DNA of 64,000 nt from Trema orientale (Eukaryota > Streptophyta > Magnoliopsida > Rosales > Cannabaceae): contig JXTC01000429.1 of the NCBI GenBank assembly GCA_002914845.1, positions 113,584 to 177,583 on the forward strand, read 5' to 3'. This document shows positions 22,368-33,438 of the stretch, piece by piece. A program made the translations under genes and the position numbers. Positions within the stretch are counted from its first letter, which is position 1, and each line of letters begins with the position of its first letter. Under the pieces are notes generated by a model, which did no database searches, was not told where the DNA came from, and saw only the letters and a list, made by a program, of their open reading frames with translations.

Positions 22368-22587
22368 AAGTTTAGGGTTAATTATAGTATTTGCCCTTGA
22401 ATTATACTGTGTACCACTTTAGTCTCGGAATTTTCAACTTACAAAGTGGACTATCTTAAATTATGTAATTATTATTGCAATGGTCCATTTGTTAAAACTG
22501 TTAATTTTTAATGAAAAGCAGTCATATGCAAAGTATCAATTCAATTTAACTGTATATAATTGTCCTTTAATCATATATGGAGCTAGG
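22368..22587. mobile_element. Left arm of a foldback element split by a retrotransposon
   Basis: The arm 22368-22490 (AGGGTTAATTATAGTATTTG ... CGGAATTTTCAACTT ... TTATTGCAA) is the imperfect complement of 28815-28940 on the far side of the chromovirus. The retrotransposon therefore landed in the loop of a pre-existing inverted-repeat element. Confidence 0.65.
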
Positions 22588-23254
22588 TGTTACGCCCCGC
22601 TCATTTGGCTCTCAAAAATCCAAGTGTTGCTGCCCCATGGTCATAAGATCCTCTATATATATAATACTCACCTAAGAGGATGGAGAAAGACCCTAGAACG
22701 TAGTGGACACTTCTAGAATAATCAAGAGAGATCTTGGCCATGCTAAAAGACTCTAATTAGCGCTATTAAGTCCTCGAAGGCTCTAGACAAGGCCGGTTAG
22801 TGCTAGATGGCTTTGAATGATCCTAAAAGCTCCTAGAATGACTTAGAAGAGCCAAGATGGTAGGTGAACCTCCTAGAAGGATCTAGGTCATGCTTATTCT
22901 AGATTTCTCTGTATAAATATCTTTGTAGATATTACTATTTTAGTTTGGAAGATACTAGACCCTTTATAAGATCATGTCACTTGACACGATCATAACCATT
23001 GGTTGATTTAGGCTTTGCCTACATAAAGGACCCTTTGAGTTCATTTGTACATAAGTCCCATTTGAGAGATTTATAAATATACTTAGAGTAATACAAAGCT
23101 TTCATTCACTCAAACTATCATATTTTGCCACTTTATCTTAAAGCTCACTCTAAGTCCCTTTTCTTGAGTATTGGTTATGTGAGTTGGCTAACTTAGTACA
23201 ACGGACCATACTAAGTGCTGCACGATTGCCTAGTTTGAGGCTACGGTCATGATA
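22588..23254 (+). repeat. 5' LTR of the chromovirus
   Basis: Starts TGTTACGCCCCGCTC and ends GGTCATGATA, where the expected terminal CA has mutated. It matches 27954-28619 throughout. A TATA-like TATAAATAT near 22912 is shared with the other LTR only in part. Confidence 0.88.
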
Positions 23255-23257
23255 GTG

Positions 23258-23275
23258 TAGTATCAGAGCTTTGGT
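23258..23275 (+). other. Primer binding site for initiator Met tRNA
   Basis: TAGTATCAGAGCTTTGG, four to five bases after the LTR, matches the usual plant PBS TGGTATCAGAGC complementary to the 3' end of initiator methionine tRNA. Confidence 0.75.
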
Positions 23276-23308
23276 TGCTTGTTATATCTTGGTGGTTACA
23301 TTGTCTAT

Positions 23309-24480
23309 ATGAAGACTATAACTGTAACTCCCGACCCCATTGAAGTTGGTGCTTCTGAGCGTGGGCGTGATGATGGGAAGAAAGGTACAATTTGCGGCAA
23401 GTCGAGAGACGTGGTAGCTAGCTTGGAGGCTAGAGTGACCTGACTAAAGTCTAACATAGGCACGCTGGGCGAGCGAGTAGACGATCTAGATGGCCGTTGC
23501 GATGGTTTAGAGACCGAGGATGCAAATATCCACAATGGCATCAAAGATGCACTTGGTAGGCTAGAGGCCGACTTAAGACATGAGATCAAGTCCCTTCATT
23601 CGGAGATTGTCAAGGTACAAGATCTCTTCCAAAGAGAACTCACTAATATTTTACTTAGAGTAGATGAGATGGGTGGTAATCTTGCTTTGTACAAGCGAGC
23701 GGTGGCCACAAGGATGACCACCACCATGACCATTGAGGCAAGGAAGGTCAACGTGTCTAAACCAAAGACCTTCAATGGTACTCGAAATGCTCAGGAAGTT
23801 GAGAACTTGCTATGAGGACTCGAGCAATACTTCAAGGCTACTGGTGTGACAGATGACGCCGATAAAATTCGTAATGTTACATTGTATCTAACCGATACTG
23901 CCATGCTATGGTGGAGGCAGAGACACAGAGAGATGCAATGAGGTGTGTACACCATAACCACCTTTGATGACTTCAAAAGAGAGCTTAAGAAGCAATTCTT
24001 CCCTAAGAATGCCAAGGAGCAGGCAAGAGGCCATCTTCACCGCCTCAAGCAATCTAATAGTGTTAGAGACTACGTGAAAGAGTTTACTATACTCTTGCTC
24101 GAACTCCCTGACACTTCAGACAAGGATGCCATGTTCTTGTTCATGGATGGCCTTTAGAATTAGGCTAAGTTAGAGCTCAGACATCGTGGTGTCCAAGACT
24201 TGGCTGATACGATTGCTATAGCTGAGAGCCTTGTTGATTACTCCACCAACAAGGACCTCTTCAAGGCCAAGGATAAGAAGGGTGGTGGTGCAAAGAATGA
24301 AGAAGATCAAACAAAGGGAGAAAAATAGAACAAAGATAGTTCCTCCTACAAGCACAAGGATAAGGGCAAAGAGAAGGGAAAGACTGTGACTTCTCCAAAC
24401 CAAAAGTCAAGTGCTTCCTTTATAATAGGCCACATTAGGCACGTGAGTGTCCTAAGAAGAAAGCTCGCAATGTTTTAATT
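23309..24480 (+). pseudogene. Chromovirus gag with defective zinc knuckle
   Basis: Starts MKTITVTPDPIEVG. A helical region rich in Leu/Asp/Glu follows, then the capsid core at about 23760-24150 with KPKTFNGTRNAQEVENLL, TAMLWWRQRHREMQ and FDDFKRELKKQFFPKNAKEQ. Stops replace Trp (TGG to TGA at 23812-23814) and Arg (CGA to TGA near 23939). The CCHC knuckle near 24412-24453 reads CFLYNRPH then stop then ARECP, so its second Cys is Tyr. Confidence 0.8.
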
Positions 24481-24599
24481 GCCTCTGAACCAAGCCAAGA
24501 AGGAGGTGATAGGGAAGATAGTGGCACACATGTTGGTTCCTTACAACTCCTCAACGCCTTGCAATTGGCCCCTAAGTCACAAGCTAAGAGCCTACTCTT

Positions 24600-25400
24600 T
24601 GCAAATGCAACAATCAATAGCAAGGTCATAAGGCCTTGATTGACACGAGCGTATCCCACAACTTTGTCTCCGTTGAGGAAGCTAGACAGTTGGGCATGTC
24701 GGTGACTAATGGAGGAGGATCTCTCAAGGCGATAAACTCAGTAGCACGCCCCATCCATGGGGTTGCTCATGGTGTCAAGGCTAGCCTAGGTGTATGAGCT
24801 GGCTAACTTGACTTATCAATGGTGCTAATAGATGACTTTACGGCGGTGCTTGGTTTGGAGTTCCTTGATGTAGTACGGGTATTCTCCGTTCTTTTTGTCA
24901 ACTCTATGTGCATCATGGATAGTGAAAAGGCTTATGTGGTACCAATAGAACGGTCCACGAAAGCAAGAAATAAAGTACTCTCTGCACTTCAATTCAAGAA
25001 GGGCTTGAGAAAAGAGGAGAAGAATTACTTGGCCATCCTCAAGGAGCACGATGATGAAGAGTTAGAACCTCAAGGTAACTTGCCCACAGAGGTGTAAGCT
25101 ATCGTGGATGAATTCCAAGATATGATGCCTAACGCCCTACCCAAGAAACTTCAACCTAGGAGGGAGGTGAATCACAAAATCGAGCTTGAGCCAAGCACGA
25201 GGCCACCTGCGATAAGTCCATATCGAATGGCCCCTCTGGAGTTGGCGGAACTCTGGAAACAACTTAAGGAGTTGCTTGATGTGGGTTTCATCAGGCCCTC
25301 CAAAGCTCTTTTTGGTGCCCCAGTGTTATTCCAGAAAAAGAAAGATGACTCACTAAGGATGTGCATTGACTACTGGGCTCTAATAAGGTGACAGTGAAGA
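24600..25400 (+). pseudogene. Chromovirus aspartic protease and start of reverse transcriptase
   Basis: The protease core reads LIDTSVSHNFVSVEEARQLG near 24635-24690, where family members have DTGASHNF. The catalytic Gly is lost. Downstream, LDEFQDMMPNALPKKLQPRR-type linker sequence leads to the RT palm start with SPYRMAPLELAELWKQLKEL and KKDDSLRMCIDYWAL (usually CIDYRALN, so R is W). Confidence 0.75.
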
Positions 25401-26450
25401 AAAGTACCCTATCCTGCTTATTGCTGACTTATTTGATTAACTTAAGAATGCTAGATACTTTTCAAAGTTTGATCTACGCTCGGGGTACTACCAAGTGTGC
25501 ATAGCAGAGGGAGATGAGCCCAAGACCATATGCATGATAAGGTATAGTGCCTATGAGTTCTTAATCATGCCATTTGGTCTTACTAATATACCTGCTACTT
25601 TCTGTACCCTTATGAATAAGTTATTCTATCCCTACCTCGATCTGTTCGTGATAATCTATCTTAATAATATAGTTATTTATAGCAAGACCATGGAAGAACA
25701 CCTAGAACATTTGAGCAAGGTGTTCGAGATCCTGAGGAAGAATCAGTTATTCATCAAGAAAGAGAAGTGTTCCTTCGCCTAAGAAGAAGTGATGTCCTTA
25801 GGGCATAAGATAAAGGATGGTAAGCTTATGACGGATGAGGCCAAGGTGCAAGCCATCCAAAAGTAGGAACCTCCTACTAAGGTACCAGAGTTGAGATCCT
25901 TCCTCGAACTTGTGAACTACTATAGGCGGTTCATCAAGTCCTACTTAGTGAGAGCAGCCCCACTTACTAACCTGCTCAAGAAGAACAAGTCTTGAGAGTG
26001 GACATCTGAGTGTCAAGCTTCATTCGAAGACTTGAAGAGGGAGGTGAGTAAGGAGCTGATTCTTAACTTGCCTAATTACTCTAAGGCATATGAGCTTCAC
26101 ACGGATGCCTTCGACCTTGCTATTAGTGATGTACTAATGCAAGAGGGGCATCCTATTGCTTACAAAAACTGCAAGCTCAATGACACCGAGAGACACTACA
26201 CGGTATAAGAAAAAGATATGACTGCCATCATCCATTTTCTAAGAGTGTGGCAGCACTACTTGTTGGGCACTCACTTCACGATCATGACCGACAATGTAGC
26301 CATAAGCTACTTCTAAACTCAGAAGAAGTTAAGTCCTAAGCAAGCTCAGCGGCAATACTTTTTGGCAGAGTTCTACTATAGGCTTGAATACAAGCCTGGG
26401 AAGGCTAATATGGTGGTGGATGCTCTAAGTAGAAAGGCGGAGCTGGTCGC
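25400..26450 (+). pseudogene. Chromovirus reverse transcriptase and RNase H
   Basis: RT motifs include FSKFDLRSGYYQVCIAEGDE and MPFGLTNIPATFCTLMN. The catalytic YxDD box is YLNN (Asn codons at 25663-25668), so both metal-binding Asp are gone. The RNase H part has LHTDAFDLAISDVLMQEGHP, TERHYTV followed by a stop, HYLLGTHFTIMTDNVAISYF followed by a stop (CAA to TAA), and LEYKPGKANMVVDALSRKAE. The protein cannot be active. Confidence 0.85.
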
Positions 26451-26599
26451 TTTAAGCAGGCCCGATAGCACCTTAATAGAGAAAATCAAGGAAGGGCTAA
26501 AACATGATGTTCTTGTAAAGAGCCTGCTACCCCTAGTGAAGAAAGGAAAGACGAGTCACTTTTGGCTGAGCAATAAACTTCTCTACGCTAAAGACAACC

Positions 26600-27260
26600 G
26601 ACTCTATGTATCTAAGTGAGGAATTTTAAGGAAAGAGCTTATCAAAGAGTGCCATGATTCTTTGTGGGCTAGCCACCTAGGTCATAAGCATACCATTGCT
26701 CTTCTCAAAGCTGTCAACTATTGGCCTCAGTTGAGGGACGATGTTGAGGCCTATGTAAGAACTTGTCTTGTGTGCCAACAAGATAAGGTAGAGCTATAAT
26801 CACCGGATGGATTATTGGAACCTTTCCCCATTTCTGAGAGGCCACAGGAGAGTGTTTCCATGAATTTTATTACTAGTCTGCCTAAGTCGGAGGGCTTTGG
26901 CAATATTATAGTGGTGGTTGATCGCTTCAGCAAGTATGCCACCTTTATACCTGCTTCACCCGATTGTCCCGCCGATGAGACCGTACGGCTCTTTATGAAG
27001 TATATTGTAAAGCTCTGGGGTATTCCGTCGAACATAGTTAGTAATTGTGACCCCCGATTCATTGGAAGGTTTTGGACAATACTGTTCAAGTTGATGGATT
27101 CAGACTTAAACTTTTCTAGTAGCTTTTACCCCCAAAGCGATAGCTAGATAGAGAGGGTGAATGCCTTGCTGGAGCTATACTTGAGGTACTTTGTGAGTGC
27201 TAACCAAAAAGATTAGGCAAAATTACTTGATGTAGCCTAATTTTCCTTTAACCTTCAGAG
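26600..27260 (+). pseudogene. Chromovirus integrase
   Basis: The HHCC zinc region is recognisable as ECHDSLWASHLGHKHT ... TCLVCQQDK (26650-26785). The catalytic core begins at about 26850. The first Asp is Asn in SMNFITSLP (26863-26865), and the second, in VSDRDPRF of relatives, is Asn in VSNCDPRF (27043-27045). FYPQSDS is followed by TAG (CAG to TAG), and further stops replace Trp and Gln in the following helix. Confidence 0.85.
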
Positions 27261-27479
27261 GAACGAGTTCACGAGTAAGAGCCCCTTTGATATAGTCATG
27301 GGCTAACAACCTATGACTCTACATATCTTGGTGACAAGTTATGGTGAGAAGAGTTAAACAACATTCAAGTTTACCAAGGCATGGCATGAGTAAGCGGAGT
27401 TGGCTAGGGCCTAGTTGAACAAATCTTCCAAGAGAATGAAGATGTGGGCTGACAAAAATAGGAGGCATATTAAGTACCA

Positions 27480-27940
27480 AGAGGGAGACTTAGTCCTTGT
27501 CAAATTGCTGCCCTAACAATTCAAAACCTTGAGGAAGGGGCATAAAGGGTTGGTGCAAAAGTACAAGAATCCATTCCCGGTGCTCAAGCATGTGGGCAAA
27601 GTATCCTACAAGCTTCAACCCCCTGCCAAGTTGAAGATCTTTCTTATCTTCCATGTAAGCATGCTAAAACCATACCATAGAGACGAGAAAGATCTTTCAA
27701 GAGGTGAGTCCAAAAGGGTTCCTTCTACGGTGGTAACTTCTTTTGATAAAGAGGTAGAAGTTATTCTAGCCGATTGCTTGATCCGCCGATGTGGTGTGCC
27801 TAATTATCGAGAATACTTGATGAAATGGAAGAATTTATCCAAGGCCGAGGCTAACTAGGAGCATGAGGATGCCTTGTGACAATTCAAAGACCATATCGAA
27901 CGGTTCAAGATTGATAGCTTGACGGGGACGTCGTGAACTT
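27480..27940 (+). pseudogene. Chromovirus C-terminal linker and chromodomain
   Basis: KLQPPAKLKIFLIFHVSMLK is the conserved post-integrase segment. The chromodomain follows at about 27740-27910: EVEVILADCLIRRCGVPNYR, EYLMKWKNLSKAEAN, stop (TGG to TAG), EHEDAL, stop (TGG to TGA), QFKDHIERF. Chromodomains of this kind bind methylated histone H3 tails and steer integration to heterochromatin in related elements. Confidence 0.82.
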
Positions 27941-28619
27941 AAGTAGGGGAAGGTGTTATGCACCGCTCATTTGACTCCAAAAAATCTAAGTGTTGCTGCC
28001 CCATGGTCCTAAGATCCTCTATATATACACTGCTCACCCAAGAGGATGGGAGAAGACCCTAGAATATGGTAGACACTTCTAGAATGATCAAGAGAGATCT
28101 TGGCTATGCTAGAAGACTGTAGTTAGCACTACTAAGTCCTAGAAGGCTCTAAACAAGGCCGATTAGTGCTAGATGGCTTAGGATGATCTTAGAAGCTCCT
28201 AGAATGACTTAGAAGAGCCAAGATGGTGGGTGAACCTCCTGGAAAGATCTAGGTCATACTTGTTCTAGATTTCTCTATGTAAATATCTTTGTAGATATTA
28301 CTATTTTATTTGGGAAGATTCTAGACCCCTTGTAAGATTATACCACTTGGCACGATCATAACCATTGGTTAGTTTAAGCTTTACTTATATAAAGGACCCC
28401 TTGGGTTCATTGTATACAAGTCCCATTTGAGAGAATTGTAAGCATACTTAGAGTAATGCAAAGCTTTTATTTACTCAAACTCTCATATTTTGCTACTTTA
28501 TCTCAAAGCTCACTCTAAGTCCCTTTTCTTGAGTGTTGGTTGTGTGAGTTGGCTGACTTAATGCAACGGACCGTGCTAAGTGCAGCACAATTATCTAGTT
28601 TGAGGCTAGGGTCGTGACA
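27941..28619 (+). repeat. Polypurine tract and 3' LTR of the chromovirus
   Basis: AGGGGAAGG (27945-27953) directly precedes the LTR start TGTTATGCACCG at 27954. The LTR ends GTCGTGACA at 28619. It keeps the TG...CA ends that the 5' copy has partly lost. Confidence 0.87.
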
Positions 28620-28814
28620 AAGATTAACTAAGGAAAACTTATATATGATCCCAATATTTTCCTTACCTTATGCAGTGCTGAACTCATATTTTTTATTTTA
28701 AGAAAATTTTCACACTTGCCTTGATTGTTTGATTCAAGTGAATCTAACAACATTATGTGAGAAATAAAAAAAAAAAGACGAGGAGTTTAAGAAAAAAACA
28801 ATATGTGATAAACA

Positions 28815-28940
28815 GACAATTGTTGCAATAATTGCATACACAATTCAGGATAGTCCGATAATTAAGTTGAAAATTCGGGGCCAAAATAGTTCAATAAATA
28901 TAATTCAAGAGCTATTACTATAATTAGTTACCTTAAGTTT
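28815..28940. mobile_element. Right arm of the split foldback element
   Basis: CAATAATTGCATACACAATT ... AAGTTGAAAATTCGGGGCC ... CTATTACTATAATTAGTTACC pairs in reverse with 22374-22490. The arms are diverged but collinear. Confidence 0.6.
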
Positions 28941-29206
28941 AATATAAGAAACAATATTTAAGTAATATAACTATCAAGTGGAGGTTTCAAAATTATAATT
29001 ACATACCCACATGACAGTTGACCTTTGCAAGTGTGTCCCTCTATTAGTGCAATATTTTGATGCAATGAGTGAAATTACAAGAGAGACTACTCACAATCAA
29101 TAACTAAAGCTCGGCAAAATTGTCGCTTTATTTCTCTAATCTCATCTTAAATTCTTAAGTCACATTTTATATATAATCGATAATAGGACGTTCGATGCTT
29201 GCAAGA

Positions 29207-29395
29207 TCAGTACAAGTAAAGTCTTTGATTCAATAAACAATTATTGTCGATTAACTTAGCTGAAATTGATTTTTCAAGTACTTGTAAAACATGAGCTGAT
29301 ATTACTTCCATAAAAGTCATGAATTCCCTTGTTATGAATTTTTTTTTCCTACTATTCATAAAATCATGTTTCCAATATGTCGAGGAATAGACCAT
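29207..29395 (-). pseudogene. Possible FAR1/FHY3-type SWIM-domain remnant
   Basis: The minus-strand frame reads REFMTFMEVISAHVLQVLEK then SAKLIDNNCLLNQR. This resembles the SWIM end of FAR1-family and related transposases (CREFEFMGIICxHVLxVFEK...LIPxxYLLKRW), with the zinc-binding Cys residues changed. It is short and isolated, so the call is tentative. Confidence 0.35.
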
Positions 29396-30445
29396 AAAGT
29401 TAGATCACACACTCTTTAACACCATTAACAGAAAATGAGCTATAAACATAAGTTCATTGTCTACTTTTTTTCTCCTTTTTTTTGCTAGAGAGTTTATTAT
29501 TCATTTAGGATTAAGATAGACATCCCCTAATTTTTAAGTTTTTAATTAGTTAGTTATGGTGCTTACACTTGAACTTTAATTTCAAATGGTAGTGTATCCA
29601 ACATACAACAGTGCTTTTTATCCGAAGTTAATATTTTGATGATTCAAGATTCATTACTAATTAAAGAAGGAATTAATATAATCTTGTCCAAATAGAGTGT
29701 CCAGCTCTATTTATTGATTTTGAACGTGTTTTTATTTCATAAAAGATTATGTCTCTCACTTGTGAATGACTATTCATATGTATAATGAATTAATATATAC
29801 CTATGAGACTTTTAGTTTGGTAATTGTTTAGAATATATAATTAAATTTGATGTGAGATCCAGTTTAACATAAACATCCTTCATCGATAAACTTGTTAGAG
29901 TTACAAGCCAAAACGATCAATAAAGTCTAATAGAGTCTATATATAAATAAAGCATCTAACTTTATTTCTCAAGTGTGAACACATTCAATTATTCGCCATA
30001 TAATATGTATTTATGTATTATGTGAATATCTAAGATATTCACATAAAATACATATAATTTAATTAATTTGACTTTAATTTAAATTATAATTAGAAAAATA
30101 CAAATGTAAATTAGAAGGCTAATAATACAAACGGTATAATTAGGACTTTTTATGATAAAACTTCAAAAAAACTAGGTATAAAAGTATATGCATAGGAAAA
30201 AACTGGTAAATTTATTTTTTTTATAAATGAAATTCCTCATCTAATTATATTAAAAACCTAATAAACGGCTCTATGAATTACATAAAGTACAAACAAAGGG
30301 TCAAAAATCTTACCCAAGAGAAAAAACAACACTATCAAAACTCACAACTGACAAGTGTGAGACTAAAATAATCAATAACATGGGTTAGTTAATCCAGCAA
30401 GAAACAGGCAAAATAAATTTCACCATCGAGAGACAGCAAGCTCTT

Positions 30446-30545
30446 TAAAAGCGTCCATCAGTAGACGCTGTAGTAGACCTATGGCATCCATCTATAAACA
30501 CTATAACATATCCATTACGTCCATCAATAGACACCGCAACATTTC
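30446..30545. repeat. Degenerate short repeats of CGTCCATCARTAGACRC
   Basis: GCGTCCATCAGTAGACGCTG near 30449 is itself partly palindromic. It recurs loosely at about 30486 (GCATCCATCTATAAACACT) and 30518 (CGTCCATCAATAGACACCGC). Confidence 0.45.
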
Positions 30546-31041
30546 TATAAGCCCCTAAAAAGTACTACCAACAAGTATTTTGACTACTCATTAGCGAGCC
30601 ACGAGTTTGTCACCTGGCCTCTCATCTAGGTTGAGCAAGCCATTGCCCTCTTTGTGGTTTGTACCCTACATTACTGGTCTCCTCCATAGCCAAGAAATGA
30701 TATTACTTTGCAAATTGACTAAATAATTATCACCTAAAGTAGCTCATGAGACTTGCTTCTTTCAAATTTCTTTTAGTTCAACTACATTTAACAACAGAAA
30801 GTGTAAAGCGGGACAAAAAGCAACGTTTATTAAAGGACTATGTGCCACATTTCAAAATTTAGGTATTAGGTACGGTGGAAAAATTATATTTTAGATGTTA
30901 GGGGGCATTTCAGTGAGACAAGGTCAAGGGAAAAGGTGTAATATACATAATAATATGCATTATTATAACACGGAACATTTGGTTTTATTCGAGAATGTTC
31001 TAATATTTTTCCAAAATGAGTTAATAGTTAAGTAAAGATAT

Positions 31042-31182
31042 ATATATTTTTTTTTTAAAAAGTGGGGCTTAACTAATGACCACCACTTACTACAAATTGA
31101 AAAGAAAATTATACACACACTAGCAAGGCTTGTACCCCTGACCCCTCAAACTCACACACACATCCCTCAAACTTTGGACTAA
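31042..31182 (-). mobile_element. tRNA-derived SINE, copy A, with 14-bp target duplication
   Basis: Perfect flanking repeats TTAAGTAAAGATAT lie at 31028-31041 and 31183-31196. On the minus strand the body holds a B-box-like GGTCAGGGGTACAAGCC, then the family tail TAGTAAGTGGTGGTCATTAG and a 3' A-rich run (T/A-rich at 31042-31060). The 5' A-box part is missing, so this copy is 5'-truncated. Confidence 0.75.
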
Positions 31183-31230
31183 TTAAGTAAAGATATTATT
31201 CCAGCTAGTTGAAGCTCAACATGACTACAA

Positions 31231-31447
31231 AGTTTTAAAAAATAAATAAATAAATAAATAATAAGTGGGGCCTAACTAATAACCTCTACTTATTATAAAT
31301 TAAAGGAAAATATATACTACTACACAATCTACATCCCACCCTATTAGGGATAATAGGTTTTCACGCATACTCCCGATGTGACTTGAACTTATGACCGAGA
31401 TCTCAAGTAGTGGGTGCTCTTACCATTTAAGCCGAACGCTAAAGTCT
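31231..31447 (-). mobile_element. tRNA-derived SINE, copy B
   Basis: The minus strand has an A-box-like CGGCTTAAATGGTAAGAGCA (near 31425-31440), a B-box-like AAGTTCAAGTCAC (near 31380-31395), the same tail as its neighbours (TAATAAGTAGAGGTTATTAG, then TTAGGCCCCAC) and a simple-repeat end of TTTA units (31231-31262). The head differs from copies A and C, so it is a composite or separate subfamily. Confidence 0.65.
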
Positions 31448-32119
31448 AACTTAATTAGCACCTAATTAATGTTTTTTTGTTTTTTATTTAGTTTTTTTTT
31501 TTTCAGAAAACTTGATATGAATTAGTTGAAATGGCTTTTGTTCTGATGTGTTCGTTAGTCTTGACCACCTAATTGCCAACTTACGGATCTAGATCTTCTT
31601 TAAATTGACTAAGCTAGATTATTCTTATTCTTTTATATTTATTATGTGAAATCTGAATCTGATTATGACAAATAGTGCAGATTTGGGCTGTCTTAAATGG
31701 ACTGCATGCAATCCTGCGTACAACTTCTTCCAATTATTATTTTATTTTTCGTATTCTACCTAAGTGGATACATTACGTAATAATGTTAATTCAACAATAA
31801 GATGGTGACAAAATGTATTAAGAATTAAATTTAATATAACTTATTCTAAGAAAGTAGACATATGTAGCCCTTTGAAGTGTCTGGAATATGCATCAATCTG
31901 TCAAGAAGCGTGTACCATTTTTTTTTCCTGAAGAAGAAAAAGATTCTCTATATCTAATCTATTAATTAATATTTAGGGCAAGTTATGTACAAAAAAAAAA
32001 AAACCCTATTAAAAAAATAATAGCCATATATTCTAATTATATTTTGAAAATTCTTCCACTATATTTCAAAGATAGGAATTTAAGAAAAGGAGTATGAAAG
32101 AAATTTAAAGACAATATAC

Positions 32120-32283
32120 TTTCAATTAATAATAGGACTTAACTAATGACCACTATTTACTATAAATTTAAAGGAAAATATCACACACACTACTAAAGTT
32201 TAAACCCCTGATCCCCCAAACTCACACATACATCTCTAAAGTCTTGGACCAACTGAACTAACCTCAGTTGGCCTTAAGGCATT
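32120..32283 (-). mobile_element. tRNA-derived SINE, copy C
   Basis: The minus strand reads GGTTAGTTCAGTTGGTCCAAG (A-box region), ATCAGGGGTTTAAACTTT (B-box region), then the shared tail TAGTAAATAGTGGTCATTAG and TTAAGTCCTATT. This is the least truncated copy of the head found in copy A. Confidence 0.65.
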
Positions 32284-32289
32284 CTACAT

Positions 32290-33407
32290 TGAATCAAGGA
32301 AGAGCATAAAAACAAATATACGGTAGTGTTTGGACAATGGTTTTTTTACTACTATCTAGTGTCTACCATCTATTAGGACAGGAAAGCGTTTAAGACAACG
32401 TGGCCTTTTTTTTTTTTTTTTAAACCCTCTGAGAAGTGAGAAGTGCAACGTTAAGTAGGCAAATAATTTTTCAAATGCGCACTTATAAAATAGAAGTAGA
32501 ATACAATCAACTTAAAATTTTAAAATTTATATTGAGGCATGTTAAATACTTTTCTCCTTATAATAAATATGAAAGTATCAACATTTTTTTTTAATATATG
32601 GGAGATTCAAACTTAATTAAGACCTTCTACACTGAAATGAATTGCGATACGGTTGCTACCAACAGGTTGCGTCTAGTATAACAATAATTGAATGAGACCA
32701 CTTGAACAAAAAATATTTAAATGAAACTTAAAATTCCGATGATTTTATTGAGGAAAAAAAACCCAAAATTGAGGAAAACAAAAATCTGCTACTTCTATCC
32801 CTAATCGAGGACAAATTATGATGATATATTTCTATTAAAACAACATTTAAATTGTTTAAATGAATAGCAATAAAGCAAAAAAGTGGTTTATTTATTTATT
32901 TATTTTAAGTTTTTAATCTTTCTTCGACCCTAGGGTTCCTCTAAATGTTTTTTATTCAAAGGGATGCCCTATAATTGACATATAAACGAAGGGGTATCAA
33001 TATTATTTTTACAGTATTTCATTTTTTGTGATTTTTCCTTTTGTTCCTTATCATGAGATTTGCTTTGTTTCAACTCTTATAAGTATAATTTTTGTAGTAT
33101 TTTTATTAATTTAGTAAAAAAAAAAAAAGATTTTTATTACTTGATCGATCTTGGTTGCACCAGTTTCTTTTAATGAATTTTTGGATCCGTCTGTACCCCT
33201 GAGGCGAAATTAGGTTCACTCTCGGAATGAAAATCATGTTTAAATTAACTTAGTCAGTTTCCTTAATAATAAGAAGGAAAAAATATAAAATTTCTTTGTC
33301 CGGACACACTTGCAAAATGATCTGAAGAACCAAGCCTATAAAAAGCAGCCATATTCACAAATCCTCTGTTTGACATAAAAATCTCTCATCAAAAAGTTTA
33401 TATATAA

Positions 33408-33438
<31 letters not shown>

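Larger units (their letters stand above)
22588..28619 (+). mobile_element. Ty3/gypsy chromovirus, complete structure, inactive (6.03 kb)
   Basis: Two LTRs of about 667 bp flank, in order, a primer binding site, gag, protease, reverse transcriptase, RNase H, integrase, a C-terminal chromodomain and a polypurine tract. The order integrase then chromodomain defines a chromovirus. The small size and short LTRs fit the Reina-like group better than Tekay, which is inference. The reading frame is broken by about twenty stops. No 5-bp target duplication is visible (CTAGG on the left, AAGAT on the right). The LTRs differ at roughly one base in ten by eye, so the insertion is old. Confidence 0.9.
28941..31027. 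other. AT-rich intergenic sequence
   Basis: No intact gene. It contains a possible FAR1-type remnant (29200-29400) and a short degenerate repeat (30446-30545). Confidence 0.5.

Noticed and set aside
30446-30545. Possible CRISPR-like or regularly spaced array
   Set aside because: Only three degenerate units with irregular spacing in a plant genome. It is a minor local repeat.
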